Shown here piece after piece: positions 53,756-64,000 of a stretch of DNA of 64,000 bases. Positions within the stretch are counted from its first letter, which is position 1. Each line of letters opens with the position of its first letter. The notes beneath the pieces were generated by a model. It worked only from the letters and a program-made list of their open reading frames with translations. It did no database searches and was not told the DNA's origin. The position numbers and the translations under genes are program-made. Origin of the DNA: Petaurus breviceps papuanus (lineage: Eukaryota; Chordata; Mammalia; Diprotodontia; Petauridae); contig JAMXIF010001194.1 of the NCBI GenBank assembly GCA_028583685.1, positions 19,115,356 through 19,179,355 on the forward strand, read 5' to 3'.

Positions 53756-54884
53756 TAAATGGTCAAATTCTTTAATCAATAAAGTGGGGGTTTGGGACCT
53801 GATGGCCCCTACTGTTCCCATAAGCACCAAGTTTCTGTGACTATATGACTATAAAAATGGACTTTTAAGTGAGTCCCTCTTTTTGAATGGATAGTGAGAA
53901 TGTTCAGCACCATTCAAAAAAGAACAGCATAAGAATGGCTTCACACCAGTGTCTCCAAGGGAACAATTAAACTATTGAGTATATAGTGGGACAATCTTAA
54001 GTCCTGAGAAATTCTTTTTAAACAAATATATAGGCAGCCTATTTAACTCATGCCTTTTATTAACAGTGACCTGTGTAATGTTCTCCTCTAATACTGATTC
54101 AGAGGTTTCCAGCATCAGGCATAGAATTATGCAAACTTGGCTTCCAGGCAGGCATTAACTAATCTAACTTGATATTATCCACCCTCAAATTTCTGCATTA
54201 TTCATCTTTATAGAAGTTGTAAAAACAGAGTTCTTCAAAATAAGGACTGATTTAAATTGCATGTTTAGATCACAGAGAAATGACTGGTAGTTAGCTTGTG
54301 CATGGGGATTCTGTTATAGCACACGGCTGATTTACTAGAGTTGCACAAAGTAATTCCCATCAGCAGGTGATTGAAAATGTCCAGGTTTTGCTATTCAATT
54401 AATTATGAAACAATCTGTTGTCAACATTCCCAGCATATAGTGAGACTTTGCCATTCAGAATAAATGTGGATGAATGTGGATGCACAAAGACAGTGAGAAT
54501 AAAGGCAGTAATGAAATTCAAACTGAACTGAACTGGAGAAAAGGGGCAGAGGAGGAAAAGAATGAGCACATTCAGATCCCAGGCAAACAGAGAAGGAGGC
54601 TTGATGAATCGTTTAATTCAAGCAGGCAGCATAGCCACTGAACTCAGAGGTATTTGGCATGAGGAAGGGAGAATGTGACATCTTTTAATATATAAAGTGC
54701 ATTCAGACTCCCTAAATTAATTAAACGGAGGGAATTGGAACAGTGTAAATGATTAAAGGTGGTACTCCCCTCTAAAATTGTAATCACTGTCTCCCACCCA
54801 ATTTCTAGAGGCTGATAATTGGCACTTTGTATATGAATGTCTATGGAATGCAGAGTGACCCAGATGCCAATATATGGATGATAG
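53756..54884. other. Repeat-poor island
   Basis: About 1.1 kb without recognisable transposons. It contains several ATTA/TAAT homeodomain-type core motifs and the near-palindrome 'aaattaattaaa' at about 54714. It could be a conserved non-coding element, but the sequence alone cannot show this. Confidence 0.35.
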
Positions 54885-55070
54885 GATCATCATCAGAAAG
54901 GATCTTGGAAAGTTTATCTCCTCAAACTTCTCCCCTCACTTCCCCCTTTTTACTGAGTAGGAAAGTGAAGTCTAAGTGAACTGACATATCCAAGGTTATT
55001 CTTGTACTTAAATTGCAGAGTAGGATTTGAATTTGGGTCTTGTGGCTAGACATTATGTTCTTTCCACTAT
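54885..55070 (-). repeat. MIR3-like SINE, antisense
   Basis: 'aaggatcttggaaagtttat', 'actgagtaggaaagtgaagt', 'gtaggatttgaatttgggtc', 'gttctttccactatacgt'. Confidence 0.7.
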
Positions 55071-55220
55071 ACGTGCTGCTGATCTGACCAATTTCGTCTT
55101 TCCAAAGGAGAGCTTTTACTTCTGCCTACTTCTTCCTTCTTTCCGTGTTGTTGCCTTTGAGGCACTTGAACAGGTGGGTACTCTGTCTTCAGAGTTTGCA
55201 GAACACATATCAAAATATAT

Positions 55221-55633
55221 TTCCTCAACCAGAAGAACATTGTACACAGTATTGTGTACATTGTACAGCAATATTGTATGATGATCAACTGTGAATGACC
55301 TAGCTATTCTCAGCAATACAAAAGACCCCAGGACTCCAAAGGACTCATGATGAAAAATGCTATCCACTTCCAAAGAAAGAAATGAGAGAGTCTGAATGCA
55401 GATCAAAGCATGTTGTTTTTTTCCCCACTTTCTTTATTTTGTTCATTTATTTTTCTTTTTACCTGTTTTTTCTTCCACAATATTACTAATATGGAAATGT
55501 TTTACATGATTGCACATGTAAGCCCTATGTCAAATTGCTTACCCTCTCAGGGATAGGGAGTTGAAGAAGGAAGGGAGAAAATTTGAAATTCAATTTTTTA
55601 AAATGAATGTTTAAATTTGTCATATTCAGAATA
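55221..55633 (+). mobile_element. L1 3' end (3' UTR), 5'-truncated
   Basis: Marsupial L1 3' UTR in sense: 'cagaagaacattgtacacag', 'gatgatcaactgtgaatgac', 'ctattctcagcaatacaaaa', 'aaaatgctatccacttccaa', 'gagtctgaatgcagatcaaa', 'tgaatgtttaaatttgtcat'. A 9-bp direct repeat 'aaaatatat' flanks it (55212-55220; 55634-55642), but it is low-complexity. A TA/TG microsatellite follows. Confidence 0.82.
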
Positions 55634-55639
55634 AAAATA

Positions 55640-55715
55640 TATGTATATACATGTGGTTTTATATGTATGTGTATATATATATATATATATATACATATAT
55701 GTGTGTGTATATCTC
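55640..55715. repeat. TA/TATG microsatellite at L1 tail
   Basis: Imperfect TATG then TA units directly after the L1 3' end. Confidence 0.85.
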
Positions 55716-55799
55716 TTCTGTCTTTCTGGGAGAGACGATGATGTCTCATCAGCCAAGATGACATACAGATCTCCTGTTTCTCAGTGCTTCCACTCTTCC

Positions 55800-55870
55800 T
55801 TCTTAGTGGCCACTCAATAAATATTTGACAAATGAATGAATGAATGAATGTATAAATATTTGGCTACATG
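55800..55870 (+). repeat. L2/L3-type tail with (TGAA)n
   Basis: 'ccactcaataaatatttgac' followed by 'aatgaatgaatgaatg'. Confidence 0.65.
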
Positions 55871-56209
55871 AATGATTTAATAAGCAAATATTTTGTCGAA
55901 TGAATGTTTAAAGAACGATAGGTGTCAATTTTGAAGCCTGATAGAATTCCTTTTACATCTACAAGCCTGTGAAGGGTTTCACTACAATGAAACAAGCACC
56001 TTCACCTTTTGACATGTGATATTCCTAGGATGCCCTTTCTTTTCCTTTCTAGCTATTGGAATCTAACTGAAGTTTAAGGGCCGAACTCAAATTCTGCCCT
56101 TCCCTCACCCTTTCAAACTGTGGTGATCTTGCCTTTGTCTGATCTCCTAAAAGACCTATATTCTGCACTACTCATTTGACAAATATGCCACTCTGTCTCA
56201 CCAGCCATC

Positions 56210-56430
56210 ATCTGTATAGTGTAATAAGGAAAAGTCCTAGATTTCAAGTCAGGAGACATGAATTAAAATCCTAATTCCAATAAGTACCTGTCAACTGTCT
56301 GAGCAGAACCAGAACACTGTAGTTCTCTAAATGCAGATTTCTTCTTCTGTAAAATAGGGATGATAATTTCCACACTGGTTATCTTATAGAGTTCTTATAA
56401 TGGAAATATCTTTTAAGCATTAAACTACTA
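56210..56430 (+). repeat. MIR SINE
   Basis: 'gtgtaataaggaaaagtcct', 'caagtcaggagacatgaatt', 'tctgtaaaatagggatgata'. Confidence 0.72.
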
Positions 56431-56464
56431 TTTAAATGTGAATTGCTATTATTCCAATTCCCTC

Positions 56465-56605
56465 TCTTGCCACTGGACTTTGATGACTCAGAGGGAGAGT
56501 CTGACCACTTTGTGCAACTCTGCCTCACTTAAATTCAATTCATGCTCAAGTCCAGGACATCAGCTATGCTATAATTGGTCTTCTTTGAAAACAAAGGATA
56601 GACAA
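56465..56605 (+). repeat. Marsupial SINE-like repeat with RTE-like 3' end
   Basis: 'cactggactttgatgactca', 'gaccactttgtgcaactctg', 'tcatgctcaagtccaggaca', end 'tggtcttctttgaaaacaaa'. Same plan as 24480-24718 and 35800-36010. Confidence 0.65.
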
Positions 56606-56614
56606 CTGACTGAT

Positions 56615-56815
56615 ATGGAGGAAAGAGACCTACAGATTTGAAGTCAAAGAAATGGGTTTGAATTCTGCCTCTACCACTTACTAGCTAGCTGTATGACTTT
56701 GAATGGATCACTTCCCTTGTCAAGTTCCTTGGTTTCCTTCTGGGTAAAAATAAGAGGATTAGACCTGATGACCTCAAAAGGGCTCTAAAATCCCTTTTAG
56801 TTTTATGATGCCATA
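56615..56815 (+). repeat. MIR SINE
   Basis: 'gatttgaagtcaaagaaatg', 'ggtttgaattctgcctctac', 'cttactagctagctgtatga', 'ggattagacctgatgacctc'. An L2-type tail scrap follows at 56850-56950. Confidence 0.85.
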
Positions 56816-56950
56816 AATCTAAGTTCTCTGAAATCCAGTACAATATCTTTTCATTTTTGGTTCCTCCTCTACCTCCCTGTCCCATAAGCACTTAATGTGA
56901 TACCTTGAACATAGAGTTTGCTCTCAAAAAGATTTCTTGATTGATTGACC

Positions 56951-58829
56951 ACTGGCTGGCCCCTCAGCAAGTATCCACTAAAGAGGTGATTCAATAGAAA
57001 ATTAACCTGAGGGAGAGGATGAAAAAAACAGTTGCCTACAAGAGGACAGCAGACGCTTCAGTAGTTATATGGGACTTCTATTTGGTTTTGCATGTAGCAA
57101 TCAATTCAGTGCAGAGATAGGCACATTATTACAAATAATGCTAGGAAGTGAAGAGATGCATATCGAAGGATGCAAAGCAGTGTTTCAACACAAGATTTTT
57201 TTATGCCCTAGTGAAGGACACTTAGCAATAGATAGAACCTATTTTTCAGATGGGGGAAAAACCTGCCTTGTGTACTACATGTAATGAATCGTTAGTTTTC
57301 TCCTTAGTAATTTTATAAGCCTTTCTAAATTGAAAAAAAATTAAAAGATAAAAATAAAAAAAACAACCTTTATTCTTTTGTGCCAGAGGGTTTTTCCCTG
57401 CTGGGAAATTAGCAGAAATCCATGAAATTCATAATCTTTTTTTTTTTTGCAACATTGAGTATTGAAATCCACAATTAAGACTAATCTTTTAAATGCTTGT
57501 TCAGAAGAGGAAAGCAGCATGAACTGACTGAACTTTTTCTCAAAATTAACAATAGTAATCACAGCTGAACAAAATAGTGTGTAGAGAAAATAGGCTTGAT
57601 AATTGAAATTATTTCTGTAAGCCCATTAGTTTTGGTATTGGGTAAATAAAATTAAGATTTGCTCAGAGATCAATACTGCCATTCACAAAGAGTGCTTTTT
57701 GTGCTGGTTCAGACCTGGACATAGATGGGAACATTTGTGGATCAGTGGTACTACCCAGATCAAAATCAGCTCCCTTGTCCCAGGGTCAAATCTGGTAGTT
57801 TGAGATTTTTGGAAAACTGTTGAACTTGAAAAATGCCTTGTTGTATGCTTTGGGGAAAAAAAAAAACTGTGTTGAATTTGAAAAGATGCCTTGGACACAC
57901 TCAATAAATTGGGAATCTGTAGTCACTGTGGTGGGTGTGTCATTATCTTAATCCCCAGAGCTAAATCACCTTAAGTATATAGCCTTTCTCAGTTTAATCC
58001 AGATATACTTCTGGGTCCTACTAGCCTGCCCAAGATTATGATATTTATTCCTTCCAAAAGAGGAAAAGCAATTCTTTGATCTCTCATCATAAATGGTGAT
58101 CCTAAAAAAAAAATCAGTTGAATCTTAATCCCTTGCTTTGAAAGACAGGCATGTTTACAAACAGAAAAGGATGATTTCTTTTGTTGGTTGGTGAGTATGT
58201 GTGTATTTTGTGGGGGGAGGAGGTCCAGAAGTACAGTTGATTATCTTGCTGATTTTTTTCACTGCTCCTGCTTTCTGCCTCCTCAGAGAGGTAATATCCC
58301 AGTCGTATCCTCTTAGTGAATGATAAATGCCTTTTATAAAATCTACTTTCCAGGGGCTTACAAAGCCCAGAAAGATTCTCTAGTAATACTTCAAGATTAT
58401 GGTGACTATATGAGAGTGAGACTAGACAGGCTTATGTTTATTCATTTTTTATGAGGTATACTTGTAGCCAAGGGCAGCCAGGTTGTCTTATGATCCACCA
58501 GGGTCACATAACATCAAATTTATATCTGACCTTTGAGTGTATAATGTAAGGGCTGTTCTATTTCTATGTGCAAAGTTTATACTATCAACTGACATTGACC
58601 AGAGTCACATTTCCTCCTTGCCATTCAGATCTGCCAGATGATATTGGCTGACAATGAAACAAGAAAAATAGCAATGATGTGAACCTTTGAGGAAGGAAAT
58701 ACTGATCCTGTAGATTAAGGTTATGAAGACAGGCTAGGTACAGACCATGAGAATATACAAAGCAAGATTAGTTACTTGAAAAGCCCAAGGCGGAGGATGG
58801 AGGGAAATATGATCTTATTGGAAGTAGAA
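56951..58829. other. Repeat-poor interval
   Basis: About 1.9 kb. No transposon, tandem repeat or exon-like frame recognised. Short open frames here (for example 57069-57284) show no domain. Confidence 0.4.
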
Positions 58830-58985
58830 GGAATTTTAGAAATCATCTAGTGCCCTTCATTTTACTGAGGAATAGTCTGAGATCTAAAAAGATTAAGTGA
58901 CTTGTCAAAGGTCACACAGGGAATAAGTAGTAGAGTTGAGATTCCATCCCAAATCTCCAATTCCAAGTTCAGACCTATTTACTTA
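58830..58985 (-). repeat. MIR3-like SINE, antisense
   Basis: 'ggaattttagaaatcatcta', 'cattttactgaggaatagtc', 'gacttgtcaaaggtcacaca', 'gttgagattccatccc'. Confidence 0.72.
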
Positions 58986-59018
58986 GAATTCTAACACTGG
59001 AGATAAAATTATTCAGTT

Positions 59019-59310
59019 GAGCTGGTGTGGTCTCAGAGGACTGTGATCCCCACTACCTGAAAGGCTGAGGCTAGTGGATTCCTTGAGCTCAGGAGTTCTG
59101 AGCTATAGGGGGTAAAATTGAACAAACATCCACATAAGTCCCACACCAATATGAGGAGTGCTGGGATGCAGGACACCTAAAGAGGGGTGCCTAACAAGGG
59201 GCAAACTTGTCCAAGTCAGAAGCAGAGCAGATCAGAGTTCCTATGGTGACCAATAACGGGCTTAGGTTATGAGGGACTGATGTGCTTGCAAACTAAGCAA
59301 AAGAGATGAA
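59019..59310 (+). pseudogene. RN7SL: 7SL (SRP) RNA retropseudogene, near full length
   Basis: Sense 7SL RNA from its 5' end: 'gagctggtgtggtctcagag', 'aaaggctgaggctagtgg' (about 59060), 'ccttgagctcaggagttctg' (59081-59100), 'aacatccacataagt', 'caccaatatgaggagtgc', 'ggggtgcctaacaagg', 'aagtcagaagcagagcag', 'atcagagttccta' and the 3' domain 'gcttgcaaactaagcaaaag'. All 7SL domains appear in order but with heavy divergence, so the copy is dead. The A-rich tail has become a (GGAA)n array (59311-59397). I found no secure TSD. It is unrelated in position and orientation to the copy at 30045-30340, so the two are separate retroposition events. Confidence 0.87.
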
Positions 59311-59397
59311 AGAGGAAGGAAGGAAAGAGGGAAGGAAGGAAGGAAGGAAGGAAGGAAGGAAGGAAGGAAGGAAGGAAGGAAGGAAGGAAAGAAGGAA
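59311..59397. repeat. (GGAA)n microsatellite at the 7SL tail
   Basis: About 17 near-perfect GGAA units following the 3' end of the 7SL copy. Confidence 0.93.
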
Positions 59398-59642
59398 TTA
59401 AACAACAGGAAGAAAGAGGGGAAGTAAAATATTGCCTTAAGGTATGACCATTCCTGTGGGTTGTTGATTTAGACTAGAGACAATGATAACAGGAATAGGG
59501 GGGCTGATGGAACTGGGAGACCATGTTGTTTGAAGGAGTAGGATTTAAGGCAGAGAAGAAGACCATGAACCAGGTATTGTGCTTTTTGAAGAAGAGGGAA
59601 AATGTAATGACTGTAACAAGTCCAAGATAGAATAGAGTGAAC

Positions 59643-60067
59643 GTTTTTTTTTTAAATTTTTTGCACTTTTGTATTTTTCCCAATTGCATGCAAAGAGTTT
59701 TTTAACATTTATTTTTGTAAGAGTTTGAGATTGAAAATTTCCTGCCTCCTTCCCTATAGCAAGCAATCTGATATGGATTATACATGTACAATCACGTTAA
59801 ACATATTTCTATATTAGTCGTGTTGTGAAAGAAGAATCAGAACAAAAGGGAAAAACTATGAGAAACAAAAAAAGTGAAAATAGTATGCTTCAATCTGCAT
59901 CCAGCTTCCATCAGTTATTTCTCTGGATGGGGATAGCATTTTCCAACATGAATCTTTTGTAATTGTCTTGGATCCTTGTATTGCTGAGAAGAGCTAAGTC
60001 ATTCATAGTTGGTCATTGTAAAATGTTGCTGTTACTGTGTACAATGTTCTCCTGGTTCTGGTAATTC
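59643..60067 (-). mobile_element. L1 3' end (3' UTR), antisense, 5'-truncated
   Basis: The reverse of the marsupial L1 3' UTR: tail 'gttttttttttaaatttt', 'attatacatgtacaatcac', 'agtatgcttcaatctgcatc', 'gatagcattttccaacatga', 'tcttggatccttgtattgct', 'gtgtacaatgttctcctggt'. The 10-bp TSD 'tagagtgaac' is exact at 59633-59642 and 60068-60077. Confidence 0.9.
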
Positions 60068-60379
60068 TAGAGTGAACTTTGAAGAAGGAGAGGGCCTATT
60101 GGGTGACGATGGCAGAGAGAGAGCCTGAAAGCGACAGTGGGGAACAGCGAATGGGCCCCTCCTCCTCATCTCCCTGTGTGTCAGGGGCTCTAGAACAAGA
60201 AGCGGCCAGTCTTGGAGAGGGTACCAGGAGATGCAGTGGCTTCAGGAGAAAGACTGGTTTCTGAGCAGCAGAAGATGAAAGGAATATGAGATAAAGAGAT
60301 CTTAGGTGAAAGGAAGTCTGATAACAATAGAAAAGGTTCCAGATGACAGAAGAATATAGAGATTGGAATAGTTAATACT

Positions 60380-60505
60380 ACTAAGGTGAACTTGGGCAAG
60401 CCATTTAAGCGCACTCAGCCTCTGTTTCCCCATCTGAAAAGCAAGGTGGTTGAGCTGCTTAACCTCTGAGGTTCCCTTCCAGCACTAGCTCTGTGATCCT
60501 ATGGG
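60380..60505 (+). repeat. MIR SINE fragment
   Basis: 'gaacttgggcaagccattta', 'gcctctgtttccccatctga', 'aggttcccttccagcactag'. Confidence 0.75.
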
Positions 60506-60594
60506 GATGAGCTGGGCTTGGTTGGATAAGAATGAAAGTATAGAAAGATAAGAATGAGAGTATAGAAAGAAAGCAGGAGGAAAAAAAAAAGGGA

Positions 60595-60845
60595 GGGCAA
60601 CTAAGTGAAGCAAGGGATAGAATGCTGGGGCTGGAGTCAGCGAGACTCATCTTCATGAGCTCAAATCTGGCCTCAGATGCTTACTAACTGTGTGACCTTG
60701 CACAACTCACTTAACCCTGTATGCCTCAACCTCCTCGTCTGTAAAATGAGCTAGAGAAGGAAATGGCAAACCACTCCAGTGTTTTTGCCAAGAAAACCCC
60801 GAATGGGGTCACCAAGAGTCAGACACGACTGACCAGCAACAACAA
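60595..60845 (+). repeat. MAR1-like CORE-SINE
   Basis: 'gagggcaactaagtgaagca', 'ggggctggagtcagcgagac', 'atgagctagagaaggaaatg', 'ccaagaaaaccccgaatgg', 'gagtcagacacgactgacca', end 'agcaacaacaaaa'. Well preserved. Confidence 0.92.
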
Positions 60846-62079
60846 AAGCAAGCAGAACTAGGACAGTCCTACTGTAGATGCAGTCATGCATGGGGAAGGG
60901 GGGCAGCAATCCCTAATTCCTTACCCTCTCATGTGTCATTTCCCCCATCCCCCATTTCTCATGGTGGAATGGATCAGTGGAAGAGAAAGACATGTGGGGA
61001 CTATGATCTCTGGACCAGGGTGGAAAGGAAGTGGTATCTGTCCAGATGGCAGCTCCTGGGAAAAACCCTTGTGACTCCTAGCCTAGCTGCAGGCCTGTTT
61101 TCCGTTATGCCATGCTGATTCTTTTGCCAATTAAGCAGAGCTCAGTTCCAGGACACAGTTTCCAGCTTGTGTTCTCAGAAGAAAACCACAGGTCCTAGTC
61201 TTAACCCCAAATTTCTGGCCAGTTGCCAGACGAGATAATTGCCTTCTGCCTCCCTAGTTAGGTTGTGCTTGATTTTTCTGTGCCAAAATGTTGGTTGGTA
61301 TTGCTGTGCATTGTTAAACAGCTGCTTTGTTTCACCCCAGAGGTTGCTGCATTTCAACAAGGGCTCAGGGTGCAGGGTGGGGTTACTCTGTATAGTAAAC
61401 TTGAAATTCATCCAAAGAAAGTTGCAAAGCTTGCACCAGCTGCTATTGCTGTCACTTTCATAGCTAATACTACATCACTGTGAGGGTCCCCCAAGAAATT
61501 CACTTCTGTTCCCCAGCACTGGATAATTGTTCTGTTGTTCTAAATCCAATGAAAGGAGCCAAGGTCATATATACTTTGTTGTCTTGGCTCTTCTTGGCTC
61601 CTCTTCCATGAAAGAAAACTGGATTAGGCTGTTAGAGTAGAGTTGGTTTAGAGGACCAGATTTCCATGAAACGGACCATCCAACAGTTATTTACAGACCT
61701 GGGATAAACCGAAGGCAATCGTTAAAGGCAAAAGAGTTTTTCTTCACCATCCCCATGTTTCTTCTATGGTCATTTTTTTTTTCTAAAACCACCACCCTGT
61801 CTCCAACTCACCCCTCTGAAGGAAATCAGTTCTCTTGCCCAGCCTTCTTCAGGTAGGGCCCTGTTTCTGAATTATTTTATAAGATGGTTTGAGATCATCT
61901 TATGAAAGTATATGATGTAGAGAAGGTAATTAGATCCTGGCAAAAAGAGATGTTAAGTTAAGGGCCCAGAGATATAGGTGTCAAATAAATCAACTGTTTT
62001 TGAATCCCTGCCAAGTTTAACTCTTCCTATATTTGAAGTGTTTGCAAAGTACAACTAGAGATACACAGTCATTTGGGAG
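60846..62079. other. No recognisable gene or repeat
   Basis: About 1.2 kb. A 72-codon frame at 61265-61483 reads like ordinary protein near its end but matches nothing I know and has no exon context. Confidence 0.35.
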
Positions 62080-62565
62080 GAGAAGGAGAGATGCATTGCA
62101 AAGAAATGTTGACCACATTCCCTGCCCTCAGGGTACCAAGACTCTAGTTGGAGAGAACAGCTATCAACACATATAACAAAAAACTCTGGCATTTTAAAGG
62201 ATTCAGAACTCAAGTCAGTAAAACAAATGCTTAATTAATGATGATAATCATGATGATGATGATAAATGTTTATTGATTGACTAGTACAGAGAAGTATGAA
62301 GGAGTTCAAAGAGGTCACAGCCCAGAGGGATCAGGAAAAGCTTGACAGAGAAGGGGAAATTTGAACTGAGCCTTAAAGGATGCATAGGATGGAGATAAAT
62401 AGAGAGGAGGAAAGAAGAGCATTTCAGGAAGGGGAGAATGGCATACGTCAAGGAATAGGCAATCATGAGGCACGCATGAGAAAATCCATTTGGCTGGAGC
62501 AGAGGTTTGTCTAGGAAAGGAGTAGAAAGGAAAGAAAACCACCACATCAGGTGAGGTGTCTGACT
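62080..62565 (-). repeat. L2/L3 LINE 3' part, antisense
   Basis: 'ttccctgccctcagggtacc', 'ctctagttggagagaacagc', 'tgaactgagccttaaaggat', 'agcatttcaggaagggga'. A second, weaker scrap is at 62690-62800. Confidence 0.7.
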
Positions 62566-62800
62566 GACCACACCAGATTATGTCTCTTAAGCATGGGAAG
62601 GACTTGCTAACTGTAAACACTGAAATGTTGGACACTAAAATGGTTACTGAGTAACGTTATGGAGCATTCTTTTCAGACAGCGACTTTTAGACTGCAATGG
62701 ACATTATTCCTTTTCACTAAACATTTAGTGAGCATTTTCTGTCTAGGAAGCAATGGCTAGGCACTGTAAGGAAACAGAGAAGAAAAATCCTATGGTCTCT

Positions 62801-63129
62801 GCCATAAGTGAAGTTATAGTCATTCAGGAATTGAAGTCCTATCTAAAATAAGGTTAGAAGTAGAGGGTCTTTTAGGCCCTTCCCATCATTTTAATTCTAT
62901 GAATTGAAACTAAAAGGCTTTTTTGTTATAAAAGGAATAAACTCTTATTGGGAAACAGAGGTTTTATATAACTTCTTTCCTTCTACATATATCCTTGAAT
63001 ATGCCTATTTGTATGGTACTTGTGGTTTCTTTAACCTGGAAAACTCTCATGATGGGAACTCTTTCTACCATCAGCATGTACTGCCTGTCCATAATATCAA
63101 ATTAGCTCATAGAGAGCTGTCTGAGTCAC
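62801..63129. other. No recognisable feature
   Basis: A 78-codon frame (62904-63140) has no domain. Nothing else seen. Confidence 0.4.
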
Positions 63130-63245
63130 ATAAAAGTTAAGCAACTTGCCCAGAGTTACATAGATAGCAAGTATCAGAGGGATTTGAAACCAGAACCTCC
63201 TGTATCCCAAACCATTCTATCCACTATGCCAAACTGCCTCTAAGT
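63130..63245 (-). repeat. CORE-SINE fragment, antisense
   Basis: 'aagttaagcaacttgcccag', 'agttacatagatagcaagta', 'attctatccactatgccaaa'. Confidence 0.75.
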
Positions 63246-63254
63246 CCCTGTGTA

Positions 63255-63410
63255 TATGTCTATGTGTGTGTATATATATATATAGATGGATATTTGTATA
63301 CATACATATATATGGGCATATGTACATATACATGCATGGTTAGATATATGTATACATATATTATATCTATGTGTATATAGAAGGATAGATATATATATAG
63401 ATAGAAATAT
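63255..63410. repeat. TA/TATG/TAGA-rich microsatellite
   Basis: Imperfect mix of TATG, TATA and GATA units. Confidence 0.85.
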
Positions 63411-63414
63411 TGAT

Positions 63415-63655
63415 AACCAGCATTTACATAGGGCTTGAAGGTTTACAGAGTACTTTGCATATATTTTTTCATTTGATTTTATTCTCCATAACTACTCTGT
63501 GAGAAAGTTGCTGTCATTTTCTCCTTTTTACAGATGAGGAAACTGAGGCTCACAAAGATTAAGTGACTTGCTCAAGGTCAAATTTAGTAAATGTCTGAGG
63601 CAGGACTTGAATTCAGTTCTTCCTGACTCCAAGTCCAGGACTCTGTACACTATGC
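63415..63655 (-). repeat. CORE-SINE (MIR type), antisense
   Basis: 'ccagcatttacatagggctt', 'ttacagatgaggaaactgag', 'agattaagtgacttgctcaa', 'gttcttcctgactccaagtc', 'actctgtacactatgcca'. Confidence 0.85.
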
Positions 63656-63656
63656 C

Positions 63657-63720
63657 ATCCATCCATCCGTCCGTCCATCCGTCCGTCTATCTGTCTGTCT
63701 GTCATCTATCTACCTACCTA
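63657..63720. repeat. (CCAT/CCGT/CTGT/CTAC)n tetranucleotide array
   Basis: Short tetranucleotide run that changes unit along its length, at the right edge of an antisense SINE. Confidence 0.9.
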
Positions 63721-63914
63721 AATATAAATAAACTAGACACCTACAAGCAAACACATGCACATATGTATAGATTTGTATATAGTACATATAGGATTTATAG
63801 TATCTTTGTTACTAAGGGATTCATATACTTATTAAAGGAAGTATATGATGTTTCTTTGTATTCTAAAGACAAAGATAATGATACACCGTGTTGTGTCACT
63901 CCCTCTCTGTCTGG

Positions 63915-64000
63915 AAAGAATGGCAGAATCTTAGAGAAGGAAGAGACCCAAGAAGAAATCTAATCCAACAGACACCCGAACAGGAATTCAGCTAATGACT
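63915..64000 (-). repeat. CR1-family LINE 3' end, antisense, cut by the window edge
   Basis: 'ggcagaatcttagagaagga', 'gagacccaagaagaaatcta', 'atccaacagacacccgaaca' match the reversed CR1 3' end, as at 50440. Confidence 0.65.

Noticed and set aside
59019-59310. Alu- or B1-type 7SL SINE.
   Set aside because: The S domain is present, so it derives from whole 7SL RNA; a SINE of that kind would lack it.
61265-61483. 72-codon frame ending with a protein-like stretch (VTLYSKLEIHPKKVAKL).
   Set aside because: I could not match it to any family; short, isolated, and overlapping frames of similar length occur by chance. A protein search would settle it.

Overview
The window looks like AT-rich intergenic DNA from a marsupial. 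The main evidence is its repeat set. Marsupial tRNA-derived CORE-SINEs are present in two forms: a short form ending in 'caattgccct' plus poly(A) (WSINE1-like), and a long form ending in 'aacaacaa' (MAR1-like). They occur with marsupial-type L1 3' ends, an RTE-like LINE, and many old MIR, L2/L3 and CR1 fragments. Several intact short SINEs with clean target-site duplications (TSDs) hint at an Australian lineage, but the species cannot be fixed from sequence alone. Two runs of exactly 10 N (23633-23642 and 48206-48215) are assembly gaps inside microsatellites.

I found no convincing host protein-coding gene, exon chain, functional tRNA or rRNA, CpG island or CRISPR array. The short open frames are chance frames in repeats or microsatellites. 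The recognisable coding remnants are retroelement pieces: an L1 ORF1 C-terminus (2096-2518), an L2/L3 reverse transcriptase read on the minus strand (6195-7300), and an RTE-like reverse transcriptase tail with a C2H2 zinc-finger motif (21826-22632).

Layout: 1-3.7 kb holds old MIR/L2 pieces and a retrocopy with an L1 ORF1 head and an unrelated polyadenylated tail. 3.7-7.3 kb is a nested stack of antisense L2/L3 copies carrying a MIR, an RTE LINE and two young SINEs. 8-20 kb is scattered SINE, MIR, CR1 and L1 debris plus a retroposed LTR transcript (about 9.97-10.26 kb). 20-27 kb holds young SINEs, a hAT transposon end, the longer RTE LINE and a GGAA array. 27-30 kb is repeat-poor. 30-32 kb has an antisense 7SL RNA retropseudogene beside an L2/L3 LINE split by a solo LTR with TSDs. 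33-38 kb is MIR/L2/SINE debris. 38.9-39.6 kb is a long, about 96% identical inverted repeat abutting L1 sequence. 40-53 kb is more debris with SINEs and a trinucleotide array. 53.8-54.9 kb is a repeat-poor island. 55-64 kb holds two L1 3' ends, a second 7SL retropseudogene in sense orientation, and further MIR/SINE copies.

No genes act together here. The story is one of retroposition: L1-type machinery copying L1, SINE, 7SL and LTR transcripts, an RTE-like LINE sharing its 3' end with shorter repeats, and microsatellites growing from SINE and LINE tails. Family names come from recognition by eye, and boundaries without a stated TSD are approximate.
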